A stretch of DNA of 64,000 bases. It comes from Candidatus Nitrospira allomarina. GTDB taxonomy: Bacteria > Nitrospirota > Nitrospiria > Nitrospirales > UBA8639. Under the pieces are notes generated by a model that saw only the letters and a list, made by a program, of their open reading frames with translations, had not been told where the DNA came from and made no database searches. The DNA lies in assembly GCF_032050975.1 (NCBI RefSeq), contig NZ_CP116967.1, forward strand, positions 1,051,001-1,115,000, given 5' to 3'. Position numbers and translations under genes: made by a program. Positions 33,813-41,982 of the stretch are shown here, one piece after another. Within the stretch, counting starts at the first letter, position 1, and the number at the start of each line of letters is the position of its first letter.

Positions 33813-34972
33813 TGGTCGATTCTAGGAAGACCGGCATTCTGTCCTTTCAACACCTTCGTGCGCTGGTTCGTCAGAAGGTGATCCGGGCCGATGTGCCCAT
33901 CACCTCCCGGCAAATTCAACCGGCCAGTCTCGATTTACGTCTGGGAACGAAGGCCTACCGTCTCCTGAGCAGTTTTCTGCCAGAACCCTCAGATCAGCAG
34001 TCCCAGTTTACCATTGAGGACCTCTACCGGTCCGATATGGTGATGTACGATATGGATCTGACCAATGGCGCAATTCTTGAAAAGGGCCATGTCTACCTCG
34101 TGCCCTTGATGGAAAGGGTGAAGCTGCCCAAAGATATCCGCGGTCGAACTAATCCAAAAAGTTCCACGGGGAGATTGGATATTTTTACCCGCGTGGTGAC
34201 TGATCTCCATATGGGCTTTGATGAAATTCGCTCCGGGTATGAAGGCCCGTTATTTTTGGAAATTGTGCCCAGGTCGTTTACCATACGTGTGCAGGCCGGG
34301 TTGGCTCTCAACCAATTACGATTAATGTCCGGCAAACCCATGGTCTCGGATTCAGGGTTGCGAGCTGTTCATCGCAAGACCCCGTTGCTGTATCACAATG
34401 GAGATTCCGGGAAAATGGATCTGGCCTTATCGGCCAAGGAACTCCGGGTAAACAACGGTCTATTTTTAAGTGTCGATTTGCAAGGATCGAATGAACATTC
34501 CGAGGCGATTGTGGGGTACCGGGCAAAAAAGAACAGTCATGTGATTGATCTCAGTCTGGTTGGCCATTATGCGGCCTCCGATTTTTGGGAACCGCTAAAA
34601 CGCAATGCCACCGCTACCATGCTGTTGGAGCCGGAAGAGTTCTATATCCTGGCATCCAAGGAACGAATCCAGGTTCCACCTGGCTATTCATCGGAAATGG
34701 TAGCGTATGAAGCCGCCTGCGGGGAATTGCGTACCCATTATGCGGGGTTTTTCGATCCTGGGTTTGGCTATGCCAACCGCAGCCGGAAAGGCACCCAGGT
34801 GGTCTTGGAGGTCCGTCCTCACGACGTGCCTTTCCGTATTCATGATGGACAGACGTTTTTTAAGGTCGTTTACGAGAAGATGCGGGATATTCCCACGCAG
34901 TTATATGGATCGGCGTTAGGGTCTTCCTATTACCAGCAGGGGCTTACACTCAGCAAACATTTTAAGTGGTAA
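33812..34972 (+). CDS. dcd: 2'-deoxycytidine 5'-triphosphate deaminase, long form
   Basis: The enzyme deaminates dCTP to dUTP (or further to dUMP) for thymidylate synthesis. At 386 residues it is twice the usual Dcd length and matches the long family (PF06559-type) in which two Dcd/dUTPase-like barrels are fused. Visible elements are TSRQIQPASLDLRLGTKAYRL in the first barrel, VKLPKDIRGRTNPKSSTGRLD, and EMVAYEAACGELRTHYAGFF with DPGFGYA in the second, where the Glu is the expected catalytic acid. The start ATG shares its A with the KamA stop codon, so translation is coupled. The KamA-dcd pairing is not an obvious pathway link. Confidence 0.88.
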   Translation: MVDSRKTGILSFQHLRALVRQKVIRADVPITSRQIQPASLDLRLGTKAYRLLSSFLPEPSDQQSQFTIEDLYRSDMVMYDMDLTNGAILEKGHVYLVPLMERVKLPKDIRGRTNPKSSTGRLDIFTRVVTDLHMGFDEIRSGYEGPLFLEIVPRSFTIRVQAGLALNQLRLMSGKPMVSDSGLRAVHRKTPLLYHNGDSGKMDLALSAKELRVNNGLFLSVDLQGSNEHSEAIVGYRAKKNSHVIDLSLVGHYAASDFWEPLKRNATATMLLEPEEFYILASKERIQVPPGYSSEMVAYEAACGELRTHYAGFFDPGFGYANRSRKGTQVVLEVRPHDVPFRIHDGQTFFKVVYEKMRDIPTQLYGSALGSSYYQQGLTLSKHFKW

Positions 34973-34974
34973 CC

Positions 34975-35406
34975 ATGAGTACAGAAACCGAACAACCTCA
35001 GTCGACCGACCCTGTTGCCCCAAAGCCAGTACCTCCCCGTCCACCAGTCAGGGATGAGGACCCGGAGGATCAAGAAAACCTGCAGATGCAGGTGGCCATG
35101 CGTATGGTGGGGTCCGCCATGGTCTTTATCGGGTTTTTGCAGGTTTTTCTGTCCGCCAGTACCGGTGCCGAAATCAGCATCTTCCCCATGATTATTTATT
35201 TTTCAGGAATGGCCATGTGGGCCTATTCCTCCGTGGACAACCTCACTGTCCGTTATACGGTGATGGCGGTGTCTCTGCTTTGCGCGATGGCATTTATGCA
35301 TTTTGGGGAAGTGTTATTTTGGCATAAGTATCTGATTTACTGGGGCACCATCGGGGTCGTCGTGTTTTTTATGTTCAAAAATCCCAAGAAACCCGCCGGC
35401 TCGTAG
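34975..35406 (+). CDS. Small four-helix membrane protein
   Basis: ATG 34975 lies two bases after the dcd stop; an ATG nine bases earlier overlaps it. The 143-residue product has a proline- and acid-rich N-terminal 45 residues (KPVPPRPPVRDEDPEDQ) followed by four hydrophobic helices: VGSAMVFIGFLQVFLSAS, IFPMIIYFSGMAMWAY, YTVMAVSLLCAMAFMHF, and YLIYWGTIGVVVFFMF. It is an integral inner-membrane protein with no recognised family. Its position suggests coupling with dcd, but a common function is not evident. Confidence 0.75.
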   Translation: MSTETEQPQSTDPVAPKPVPPRPPVRDEDPEDQENLQMQVAMRMVGSAMVFIGFLQVFLSASTGAEISIFPMIIYFSGMAMWAYSSVDNLTVRYTVMAVSLLCAMAFMHFGEVLFWHKYLIYWGTIGVVVFFMFKNPKKPAGS

Positions 35407-35461
35407 CCCAACGTTCTTAATTCTTAGTCTTTCCAATCGTGCGTCAACCATTAGGTTTTTC

Positions 35462-36160
35462 ATGGGCATCGCCGTGATCATTCCGGTCTTGAATGAACAG
35501 AAGGTTTTGCCAGCTTTGTTGCCCGTCTTGATTCCGCTGGGGTTTGAGGAAATTATTGTGGTAGATGGAGGAAGCCGGGATGGTACGGTGGATGTGGCCA
35601 GAAAGATGTTGGAATCGATATCCGACTCCCGCTATCGGATCATTTCCGGTCCATGTGGGCGGGCTTCCCAAATGAACGCCGGGGCAGCTTTGGCCAACTC
35701 CGAAATTTTGGTATTTTTGCATGCTGACACCCAATTGCCAGACAATGCCAGGCAAATGATAGCAGCCGCCATGGATGATCGGCAGTGTGTCGGTGGCCGG
35801 TTTGATGTACGATTTCCACGGGACACTGGTTATGCATGGATGGTGAGCCGGCTCATGAATCTGCGGTCACGCTGGTCGGGGATTTTCACTGGCGATCAAA
35901 CCATGTTTGTGCGACGTTCCGTGTTTGAAAAGTTGGGGGGGTTTGCGAATATTCCTCTTATGGAAGATATTGAATTCAGCCGCCGGTTGAAGCGAGTTGG
36001 CACGATCGCGACTCTGCGAGCGAAGGTCATCACGTCGTTTCGACGGTGGGAACAGCAGGGCCCTCTCCGCACAATCGTGCGCATGTGGACGCTTCGCGCG
36101 TGGTATTGGCTAGGATGGGATCCGCGCCGCCTTCAGCAATATTATGACACCGTCCGGTAA
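35462..36160 (+). CDS. Family 2 glycosyltransferase (TIGR04283 type)
   Basis: The 232-residue protein is a compact GT-A glycosyltransferase: IAVIIPVLNEQKVLPALLPV, IIVVDGGSRDGTVDVA with the nucleotide-binding Asp, GRASQMNAGAALANSEILVF followed by LHADTQLP (the DxD-like metal site HADT), and GIFTGDQTMFVRRSVFEKLGG with LMEDIEFSRRLKR as the ED motif. The overall pattern matches the group annotated TIGR04283, linked in some bacteria with arsenosugar synthesis but broadly distributed. The last 17 nt overlap the DUF2064 gene, its usual partner (TIGR04282 type). Confidence 0.85.
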   Translation: MGIAVIIPVLNEQKVLPALLPVLIPLGFEEIIVVDGGSRDGTVDVARKMLESISDSRYRIISGPCGRASQMNAGAALANSEILVFLHADTQLPDNARQMIAAAMDDRQCVGGRFDVRFPRDTGYAWMVSRLMNLRSRWSGIFTGDQTMFVRRSVFEKLGGFANIPLMEDIEFSRRLKRVGTIATLRAKVITSFRRWEQQGPLRTIVRMWTLRAWYWLGWDPRRLQQYYDTVR

Positions 36161-36918
36161 AGACCCAGCTGTACGTCGATCACGTCCTTCGCACCAGAGC
36201 CAGGGTGGGAGACGCCGATCTCTCCCGCCTGCGACATCGGCGATTATTGTATTTGCGAAGGCACCGGTTGCCGGTCAAGTCAAAACCCGCCTGTGTCCTC
36301 CTCTCACGCCTGATGAAGCAGCCAGTCTCCACGGAAGTCTCGTCTTAGATATTCTGGAGCGATGCCAATCTCTCAGGGGCTATGATCGCATCCTGGCCGG
36401 AACGCCCTCTCCCCATCATCCCTTCTTTCGGGCCATGGAGGCTCGATTCAAGATTCCGGTCTGGGATCAAATAGGGGACGATCTGGGAACTCGCATGGCA
36501 TCAGCATTCAAACAAGCGCTCGGTTCCCCCATATCGTTCGGTTGTGGTCATTGGAACGGACATTCCCGGCATAAACGGTCCACTCCTTATAACGGCACTA
36601 GACAGTCTTCACGATCATGATGTCGTGTTAGGTCCCACCATGGATGGCGGGTATTATTTAATCGGGCTGCGCACTCCCGTCCCGGAACTGTTTGAGAACA
36701 TACCGTGGTCCACGGAGCAGGTATATGCCATTACAGAGCAGAAGGTAAAAATGCTGGGCCTATCGTTAAAAACCCTACCGAAACTTCGTGATCTTGATAC
36801 GGTGGAGGATCTTCACATGTGTATCCGGGATTCGAAAGATCGGCAGAATCAGATGTTTTCTTCTCGCACCAAAAATGTGTTGCAGGAGTTGGCCAAGCGA
36901 TTGACCAACCGCGAATAA
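36144..36918 (+). pseudogene. DUF2064 (TIGR04282-type) nucleotide-sugar-transferase-like gene with one apparent frameshift
   Basis: From ATG 36144 the product runs SAIIVFAKAPVAGQVKTRLC to GTRMASAFKQALGSP, where the frame breaks. The adjacent frame continues YRSVVVIGTDIPGINGPLL to a stop at 36918, including VLGPTMDGGYYLIGL and LRDLDTVEDL, all typical of the family. Deleting one C from the CCCCC at 36526-36530 restores one 257-residue protein, longer than the common 200-220 because of a 30-residue basic leader. The family has a GT-A-like fold (GTDxPG as metal site). It overlaps the TIGR04283-type gene by 17 nt, the standard pairing. Because both halves are well conserved, a sequence indel is more likely than decay. 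Confidence 0.82.
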
Positions 36919-36981
36919 GGGAATAATCCTCATTTTTGAATGACGGGAGTATCTACACGAGTACCACAGGAGAGATGAGAA

Positions 36982-37716
36982 ATGATTGACCGTGTGGCGT
37001 TGATCACTGGCGGGGCCAGAGGAATTGGACGGGGTATCGCGCTGGACTTGGGGGAGAAGGGTTGGAGGGTGGCTCTTTGCTATCGTACCAGTCGGCAGGA
37101 AGCTGAAGAAGTCAAGCGTGGCATCGAGGGACGGGGTGGAAAGGCGTTGGCCATTCAATGTGATGTCTCCGACCCTGTTGCGGCAACACAGCTTGTTCAG
37201 CATGTGGAAGATGCCTGGGGCAAGATTGATGCGCTGATCAACGGGGCCGGGCCTTACCATCGCATCTCACTGTTTGAGGAAACTGTTGAGGGATGGTCGG
37301 ACATGTTCACCAATAATCTCCACCCGATCTTTTATCTCGCGAAGGCCGTGGCGCCGGGGATGAAAGCCAGAAAATCTGGCCGCATTATTTCGTTCAGCAT
37401 GGCCAACGCGGACAAAATGGAGGCCCAACCGCATGTGACCGCCCATTATATTGCTAAAGCCGGCGTGCTCATTCTTACCAGGACCCTGGCGAAAATGTTG
37501 GCCCCGGATGGCATTACCGTGAATGCGATTTCACCGGGATTTATCGATTCCGGGAGCGCGTCACCGGGAGAGCTGGATGGTATGGCTAAGAAAATTCCGG
37601 CAGGATATATTGGTCAGGTTGAGGATACCGTCCAAGCCGTTCGGTATTTCTTATCTGACGAAGCTCGATACGTGACCGGAGCCAATCTGCACGTGAGCGG
37701 CGGCTGGGGAGTCTGA
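36982..37716 (+). CDS. SDR-family oxidoreductase (FabG/pteridine-reductase-like)
   Basis: ATG 36982 has AGGAGAGA upstream. The 244-residue Rossmann protein has the cofactor loop TGGARGIGRG at residues 9-18 with a basic stretch after strand 2 (YRTSRQE) suggesting NADP(H), DALINGAG at 83-90 and the C-terminal VTGANLHVSGGWGV found in FabG and FolM-like enzymes. The active-site segment is unusual: instead of YxxxK it reads HYIAK (H155, Y156, K159), so either His takes the place of the catalytic Tyr or Tyr is one residue too close. The serine is also oddly spaced (S137 or S139). An enzymatic role is likely but the substrate cannot be named. Confidence 0.85.
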   Translation: MIDRVALITGGARGIGRGIALDLGEKGWRVALCYRTSRQEAEEVKRGIEGRGGKALAIQCDVSDPVAATQLVQHVEDAWGKIDALINGAGPYHRISLFEETVEGWSDMFTNNLHPIFYLAKAVAPGMKARKSGRIISFSMANADKMEAQPHVTAHYIAKAGVLILTRTLAKMLAPDGITVNAISPGFIDSGSASPGELDGMAKKIPAGYIGQVEDTVQAVRYFLSDEARYVTGANLHVSGGWGV

Positions 37717-37837
37717 AGCCTCGAAGCTGTCATCAATGAGCAGAATACAGGCTTTCTCGATAATTACCCTCCCTGTGCCATGCTGGACAACGGGAAAGCA
37801 TCTTTCAATATCTTGCCTCTCGTCCTGCTTCTTGCTC

Positions 37838-38533
37838 CTACCCGGGTCCATGCTTTTCCAACCAGGTGATTCCAAAAATCTCCCCAAAGTGGTGGGCAAG
37901 TTGTGTCCGCACCCTGTGTGATTCTATTGGTCTCCCAAGGTTCTTTGCTATGGAAACCATGGTACAGCCTTCAATCCCGCATGGTGATAAAAGAGTGAAT
38001 GGTTGGAGATCGACGTTCACGTTTAAGGCAAATCCGTGCATGGTCACCCCACGGGAAATTCGTACGCCGATGGAGGCAATTTTTTCCATGCGCCTGGCGG
38101 ATGTTTTCACCCACACCCCTCGAAACGTTTCATGACGACATCCGGCAATCCCCCATTCCGCTAAAGTGCGAATCAGGACCTCCTCCAATTGCTGGACATA
38201 GATTTTGGGACCCGGACAGAAATTGCGAAGTCGTAAAATCGGATATCCAATTATCTGTCCGGGGCCATGATAGGTCACAGATCCGCCTCGCCCGGTCTGA
38301 TGAAGGTGGACCCCCATGTGCTGCAGTTGGGTCCAGCGAGGCTCCCAATGTTCAGGCTTGGTTGTTCGTCCCAATGTGATAACAGGTTCGTGTTCGGTCA
38401 ATACCAATGTGTCGGGCCGACGGTCCTCGAGACGTTGGGCAACCAGAGACTGTTGAAGCTCCAAGGCTTCCGCATAGAGTAGCCGAGGAAACGTCAGCAC
38501 CATTCCCGGTTGTCGAGAATCGACGAGAGCCAT
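37838..38533 (-). CDS. lipB: Octanoyltransferase LipB
   Basis: LipB transfers octanoyl from acyl carrier protein to lipoyl domains of 2-oxoacid dehydrogenases and the glycine cleavage H protein. The 231-residue protein has LVLTEHEPVITLGRTTKPEHW at the start, the RGGSVTYHGPGQIIGYPIL signature, the catalytic Lys in KIASIGVRISRGVTMHGFAL and catalytic Cys in PCGIEGCTMVSI. LipA is not in the window. The gene ends a minus-strand group (CARF-like, ybgC, lipB) with a 12-nt gap from ybgC. Confidence 0.95.
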   Translation of the reverse strand: MALVDSRQPGMVLTFPRLLYAEALELQQSLVAQRLEDRRPDTLVLTEHEPVITLGRTTKPEHWEPRWTQLQHMGVHLHQTGRGGSVTYHGPGQIIGYPILRLRNFCPGPKIYVQQLEEVLIRTLAEWGIAGCRHETFRGVWVKTSARRMEKIASIGVRISRGVTMHGFALNVNVDLQPFTLLSPCGIEGCTMVSIAKNLGRPIESHRVRTQLAHHFGEIFGITWLEKHGPG

Positions 38534-38545
38534 AGGAATCCGATC

Positions 38546-38950
38546 TCAGGATGAAGTGAACCCTAAGGGGAGGCCCAGGACTTTCAAGATAGGAGGTGGG
38601 AGGCGTTTGATTTTGCCGTTGGTATCCACGGCCACAAGGGTTGCCGATCCTTCCACGACCAATCTTTTGCTGGTGCGTTCTTTGATGATATGGGAAAACG
38701 TGAGAGACGTTCGTCGATCGGCCGCTACCGTCGTCTCGACCTCCAGGATGTCTCCATAGGTGGCGGCTGATCGATAGGATAGTTCAGCGCGTATCACGCG
38801 AAATTCGGTTCCTTCTTGTATTAATGCGGCAACCGACAGGCCATGGCTATCGAAGTAATGCGTTCGGGCTCGTTCAAAGTATTTTAGATAGTTGGCGTAG
38901 TAAACGACTCCTCCACAATCTGTATCTTCATAATAGACCCGAACCTCCAT
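38546..38950 (-). CDS. ybgC: YbgC-family acyl-CoA thioesterase
   Basis: The 134-residue hot-dog fold protein begins VRVYYEDTDCGGVVYYANYL followed by KYFERARTHYF, the 4-hydroxybenzoyl-CoA thioesterase-like motif with the catalytic Asp in YEDTD. YbgC is often found with tol-pal genes and acts on short acyl-CoA; here it is between lipB and a CARF-like gene instead. The C-terminal segment KIKRLPPPILKVLG is normal for the family. The ATG at 38948-38950 is directly followed by the conserved strand. Confidence 0.9.
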   Translation of the reverse strand: MEVRVYYEDTDCGGVVYYANYLKYFERARTHYFDSHGLSVAALIQEGTEFRVIRAELSYRSAATYGDILEVETTVAADRRTSLTFSHIIKERTSKRLVVEGSATLVAVDTNGKIKRLPPPILKVLGLPLGFTSS

Positions 38951-38968
38951 TCCGGCCGGTCGCCTCCC

Positions 38969-40231
38969 CTACACATTCATGGTTGGAAAATCTGGTAGGT
39001 CGGTGGGAGCCACCCCACTTAATTTTATCACCAGTTCATAGAGCTGGTGGTAGCGTTCCGGTTTAATGGGTTCAAATCCGTAACCCAGTAGGGCATGGTC
39101 AGCAGCATCAAATAAGGATTTCATTTTAGGCCAATCTGTGACAAAGCGTTGCCCCATGGGATCTCCAAGCGCATCTAACGCCTGAAATTGCGCCTGGAGA
39201 GGAAGGCGATATTTCCCATCAATTTCATTCAGATATTGCCTGCGACAGGTTTCTCGCAGGTCCTCCGGGAGTTGTTCGAGGTTCACATCCCAACTTTTCA
39301 GTTGGTACTGGGTATACAAACGGGATTGAGCAAAGGCTTCCAAGGCTCGAAGGAGGACGTGAGTGGCAACCTCTAGATCCCGCCCGCGATCTCCACGGCG
39401 TTTTGCCCATGCCAATAAGTCGAGAGCCACCGCAGGCTTAATATCTTTCGAATCCAGCACGATTCGTTCAAGGAACGTGAGGTTTGCTTTGAGGAGGTGA
39501 ATGAGGCGATCCATGCCCGGAGGGCCGCCCCACACGGAAGCCAGTTCCAAGGCTTTGATCCCGCCTTTTAATTTTTCCCAGGCAGGACGATACAGGAGTT
39601 GATCCCACAGGCCATAGCCCTGTGCCACATCGGCCAGGGCCCGATAAAATGGTTTTAGCCCGCCGCTGATTCGGTGTTCCAACGTGTGAAACCCTTTAAC
39701 GGCCGCATCATAAGAACCATGATTGAAATGGTAGCAAGTCTCGTGTCGCAGATGCGGCGCTTCTTCGTCCCAAGGATTGGCAGAGGCTTCAGATTGCGAC
39801 AACAATTTGGTGATCGCTTCGACGGCCTGGTCAGCAGATGGAAAAGGATGGCCGGGAAACGACAACACTTTGGTGGAAAAGGGAAATCCTGTCAGCACCA
39901 TGGCGGAAGCCATGCCAACGGTCGCGCCGGTAATATCAATCACCAGTTCCCCGGGCATCACGTTCCAGGTCGTTAACAAAGGGCCAAGCCCATGAGCCAG
40001 GGCTTTCTGGCATGCAGAAAAACTTTCAGGGGAAGGAGTGAAGATCCAGTCCCAACGCTGAGGCATGCGTGACAAGGCCGGAGGGATCTGAGATTCCACG
40101 ACCTGTTTATGGGACTCATGCAGAAAAAAACATACCATGTCAGGATTCAAGTGCCGAACAATGGCGATGGCGGACGTAGGGTCGGCTTGAATGGCGAGTA
40201 GGAGTGCTTTGGTGGGGATATGGGCACTCAC
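38969..40231 (-). CDS. Stand-alone CARF-like protein (TIGR02710/Cas02710-type)
   Basis: The 420-residue protein fits the TIGR02710 group: an N-terminal Rossmann-like CARF domain (residues about 5-150) with the hallmark strand-loop LVIDITGATVGMASAMVLTG (residues 97-116), and a helical C-terminal part with ATHVLLRALEAFAQSRLYTQ and VNLEQLPED, as in NE0113-like proteins. In canonical CARF proteins the loop is DxTGGTKxM; here GG is GA and the Lys is Val (residue 105), so cyclic-oligoadenylate binding may be altered. No HEPN R-x4-6-H motif or PD-(D/E)xK site is evident. CRISPR arrays and cas genes are absent from the window. It lies upstream of ybgC and lipB by 18 nt and is probably co-transcribed with them. 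Confidence 0.72.
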   Translation of the reverse strand: MSAHIPTKALLLAIQADPTSAIAIVRHLNPDMVCFFLHESHKQVVESQIPPALSRMPQRWDWIFTPSPESFSACQKALAHGLGPLLTTWNVMPGELVIDITGATVGMASAMVLTGFPFSTKVLSFPGHPFPSADQAVEAITKLLSQSEASANPWDEEAPHLRHETCYHFNHGSYDAAVKGFHTLEHRISGGLKPFYRALADVAQGYGLWDQLLYRPAWEKLKGGIKALELASVWGGPPGMDRLIHLLKANLTFLERIVLDSKDIKPAVALDLLAWAKRRGDRGRDLEVATHVLLRALEAFAQSRLYTQYQLKSWDVNLEQLPEDLRETCRRQYLNEIDGKYRLPLQAQFQALDALGDPMGQRFVTDWPKMKSLFDAADHALLGYGFEPIKPERYHQLYELVIKLSGVAPTDLPDFPTMNV

Positions 40232-40366
40232 AATGAATCGACTATATCATCGGTTGAGGAGTCCGGCAAGAAAACCGATGCTGGATATTATGCTCTCAAC
40301 GTGGAATCCCGGTATTTTCTTCGCACAGTGTGAAATTTGATTCCTATCCTGATAGAATCGGCCACG

Positions 40367-40948
40367 ATGAATATTGATGCGGTCATTCAGGCCTTTGAAA
40401 CCAGTGCCGATGTCAAAAATGAATTTATCCGAACCCACGCGGAACGTGTCGTTGAAATTGGTCAATTGCTGATCCGTGCATTTCGTGAAGGCCGAAAGGT
40501 CTTGCTCTTTGGGAATGGTGGGAGTGCGACGGATGCCTCGCATCTTGCCGCGGAATTTGTGGGTCGGTACCGACGCGATCGAGATCCCCTTCCTGCCCTG
40601 GCGTTAGCCTGCGATATGGCTGCCATTACCTGTATTGCAAATGATTATGACTATACGGATATTTTCTCCCGGCAAATAAAGGCGCATGGCCGCAAGGGGG
40701 ATGTGGCTATTGCCATTAGCACCAGCGGGAACTCCCTGAACGTGATCCGCGGTGTGGAAGCGGCTACGGACAGAGGCCTTGTCACCGTGGCCTGGACAGG
40801 CGCCACCGGGGGTAAGGTGGGAGATCTCGTCGATTATTGTTTTCGGGTCCCTTCTTCGGTGACGGCACGTATTCAAGAATGTCATATTACGCTGGGTCAC
40901 GTGTTGTGCGAATTTATTGAAGAGCGTCTTTTTGGTGACCAGGGCTAA
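40367..40948 (+). CDS. gmhA: Phosphoheptose isomerase (SIS domain)
   Basis: GmhA converts sedoheptulose 7-phosphate to D-glycero-D-manno-heptose 7-phosphate for LPS inner core. The start chosen is ATG 40367 (MNIDAVIQAF); ten more codons are open upstream. The 193-residue SIS protein has LLFGNGGSATDASHLAAEFV with the catalytic Glu, ALALACDMAAITCIANDYDY, AIAISTSGNSLNVIRGVEAA as the phosphate loop, and the C-terminal RIQECHITLGHVLCEFIE with catalytic His. It is followed by an unknown conserved gene; other heptose genes are absent from the window. Confidence 0.92.
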   Translation: MNIDAVIQAFETSADVKNEFIRTHAERVVEIGQLLIRAFREGRKVLLFGNGGSATDASHLAAEFVGRYRRDRDPLPALALACDMAAITCIANDYDYTDIFSRQIKAHGRKGDVAIAISTSGNSLNVIRGVEAATDRGLVTVAWTGATGGKVGDLVDYCFRVPSSVTARIQECHITLGHVLCEFIEERLFGDQG

Positions 40949-40952
40949 ATCA

Positions 40953-41912
40953 TTGCCGACCGGTACGTCTCCGAAGCTGAATCTCGCCCGGCTTCGCACC
41001 TACCCGCTTCAAACCCGTCATTCCAAAGTGAAAATGGCGGATTTTGGTTCACCCTGGCAACGTGCTGGTTCCTTTCAAGCCTTCCTTAAAACCTTACCGG
41101 ATATTTTAGCAGGCAAAACTTTCAGAGCCGTGGTGGCGGCGATCGTGAATGCCAGACGACGGGGAAAACCGGTGATCCTCGGCATGGGCGCCCATCCAAC
41201 CAAGGTCGGTCTTAATCCCATTGTCGTGGACCTGATGCGCAAGGGTGTGATTACTGCCGTGGCCATGAATGGAGCCGTCATTATTCACGATTTTGAGATA
41301 GCCTACCTTGGGCAAACCTCCGAAGAGGTCGAAGCCGAAATTGATTCCGGACGATTTGGCATGGCAGAGGACACGGGGCGCATATTAAATGAGGCGATTG
41401 TGCAGGGATGGCAACAGGGTTTGGGTATTGGAGAAGCGGTCGGCCGGTATCTGTTGAAGTATCCCAGGCAATTTCCACATCGGGGAAGGAGTTTGCTGGC
41501 GGCCGGTGCGCAACTTGGTCTTCCCGTCACGGTGCATGTGGCGATCGGGACCGATATTATTCACATGCATCCCCAGGCAAATGGTGAAGCGATTGGTGGC
41601 GGCTCGTTATTGGATTTTCGCAAGCTGGCCGCAGTGGTGTCGAAGATGGAAGGGGGCGTGTACATCAATTTGGGATCAGCGGTCATGATGCCGGAAGTCT
41701 TTCTCAAAACCGTAACGTTGGGGCGAAATCTGGGACGAGCCTTAAAACAGATCACAACGGTGAATATGGATTTTCTCCCCCATTACCGGCCGATGACCAA
41801 TGTTGTCAAACGGCCAACGCAAAAAGGTGGAAAGGGTTATGCGCTGACCGGTCATCATGAATTGATGGTTCCGCTTTTGGCCGCAGCCGTGCTGGAGGCG
41901 CTTGGCAGGTGA
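40953..41912 (+). CDS. Conserved protein of unknown function, possibly deoxyhypusine-synthase-like fold
   Basis: Several starts are possible: TTG 40953 sits just after the gmhA stop with AGGG nine bases upstream, whereas a TTG at 40917 would overlap gmhA and ATG 41034 would remove the conserved LARLRTYPLQTRHSKVKMAD lead. The protein (319 residues from TTG 40953) has a Rossmann-like core with PVILGMGAHPTKVGLNPIVV, VAMNGAVIIHDFEIAYLGQT, VTVHVAIGTDIIHMHPQANG and a C-terminal YALTGHHELMVPLLAAAVLE. The general pattern resembles proteins loosely annotated as deoxyhypusine-synthase-like, but bacteria lack hypusine and I cannot name a function. Position behind gmhA suggests a sugar or heptose link (inference). 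Confidence 0.7.
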   Translation: MPTGTSPKLNLARLRTYPLQTRHSKVKMADFGSPWQRAGSFQAFLKTLPDILAGKTFRAVVAAIVNARRRGKPVILGMGAHPTKVGLNPIVVDLMRKGVITAVAMNGAVIIHDFEIAYLGQTSEEVEAEIDSGRFGMAEDTGRILNEAIVQGWQQGLGIGEAVGRYLLKYPRQFPHRGRSLLAAGAQLGLPVTVHVAIGTDIIHMHPQANGEAIGGGSLLDFRKLAAVVSKMEGGVYINLGSAVMMPEVFLKTVTLGRNLGRALKQITTVNMDFLPHYRPMTNVVKRPTQKGGKGYALTGHHELMVPLLAAAVLEALGR

Positions 41913-41982
41913 GGTATTCTCAGGTGGCTGCGACTTTATTGATACGGGATAATCAGGTGCGGGCTTAAGGAGGAGAACCCTC

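Noticed and set aside
38969..40366. CRISPR array or cas genes around the CARF-like protein
   Set aside because: I looked for direct repeats with regular spacers on both sides and through all spacers of the window and saw none; no other cas-like protein is encoded.
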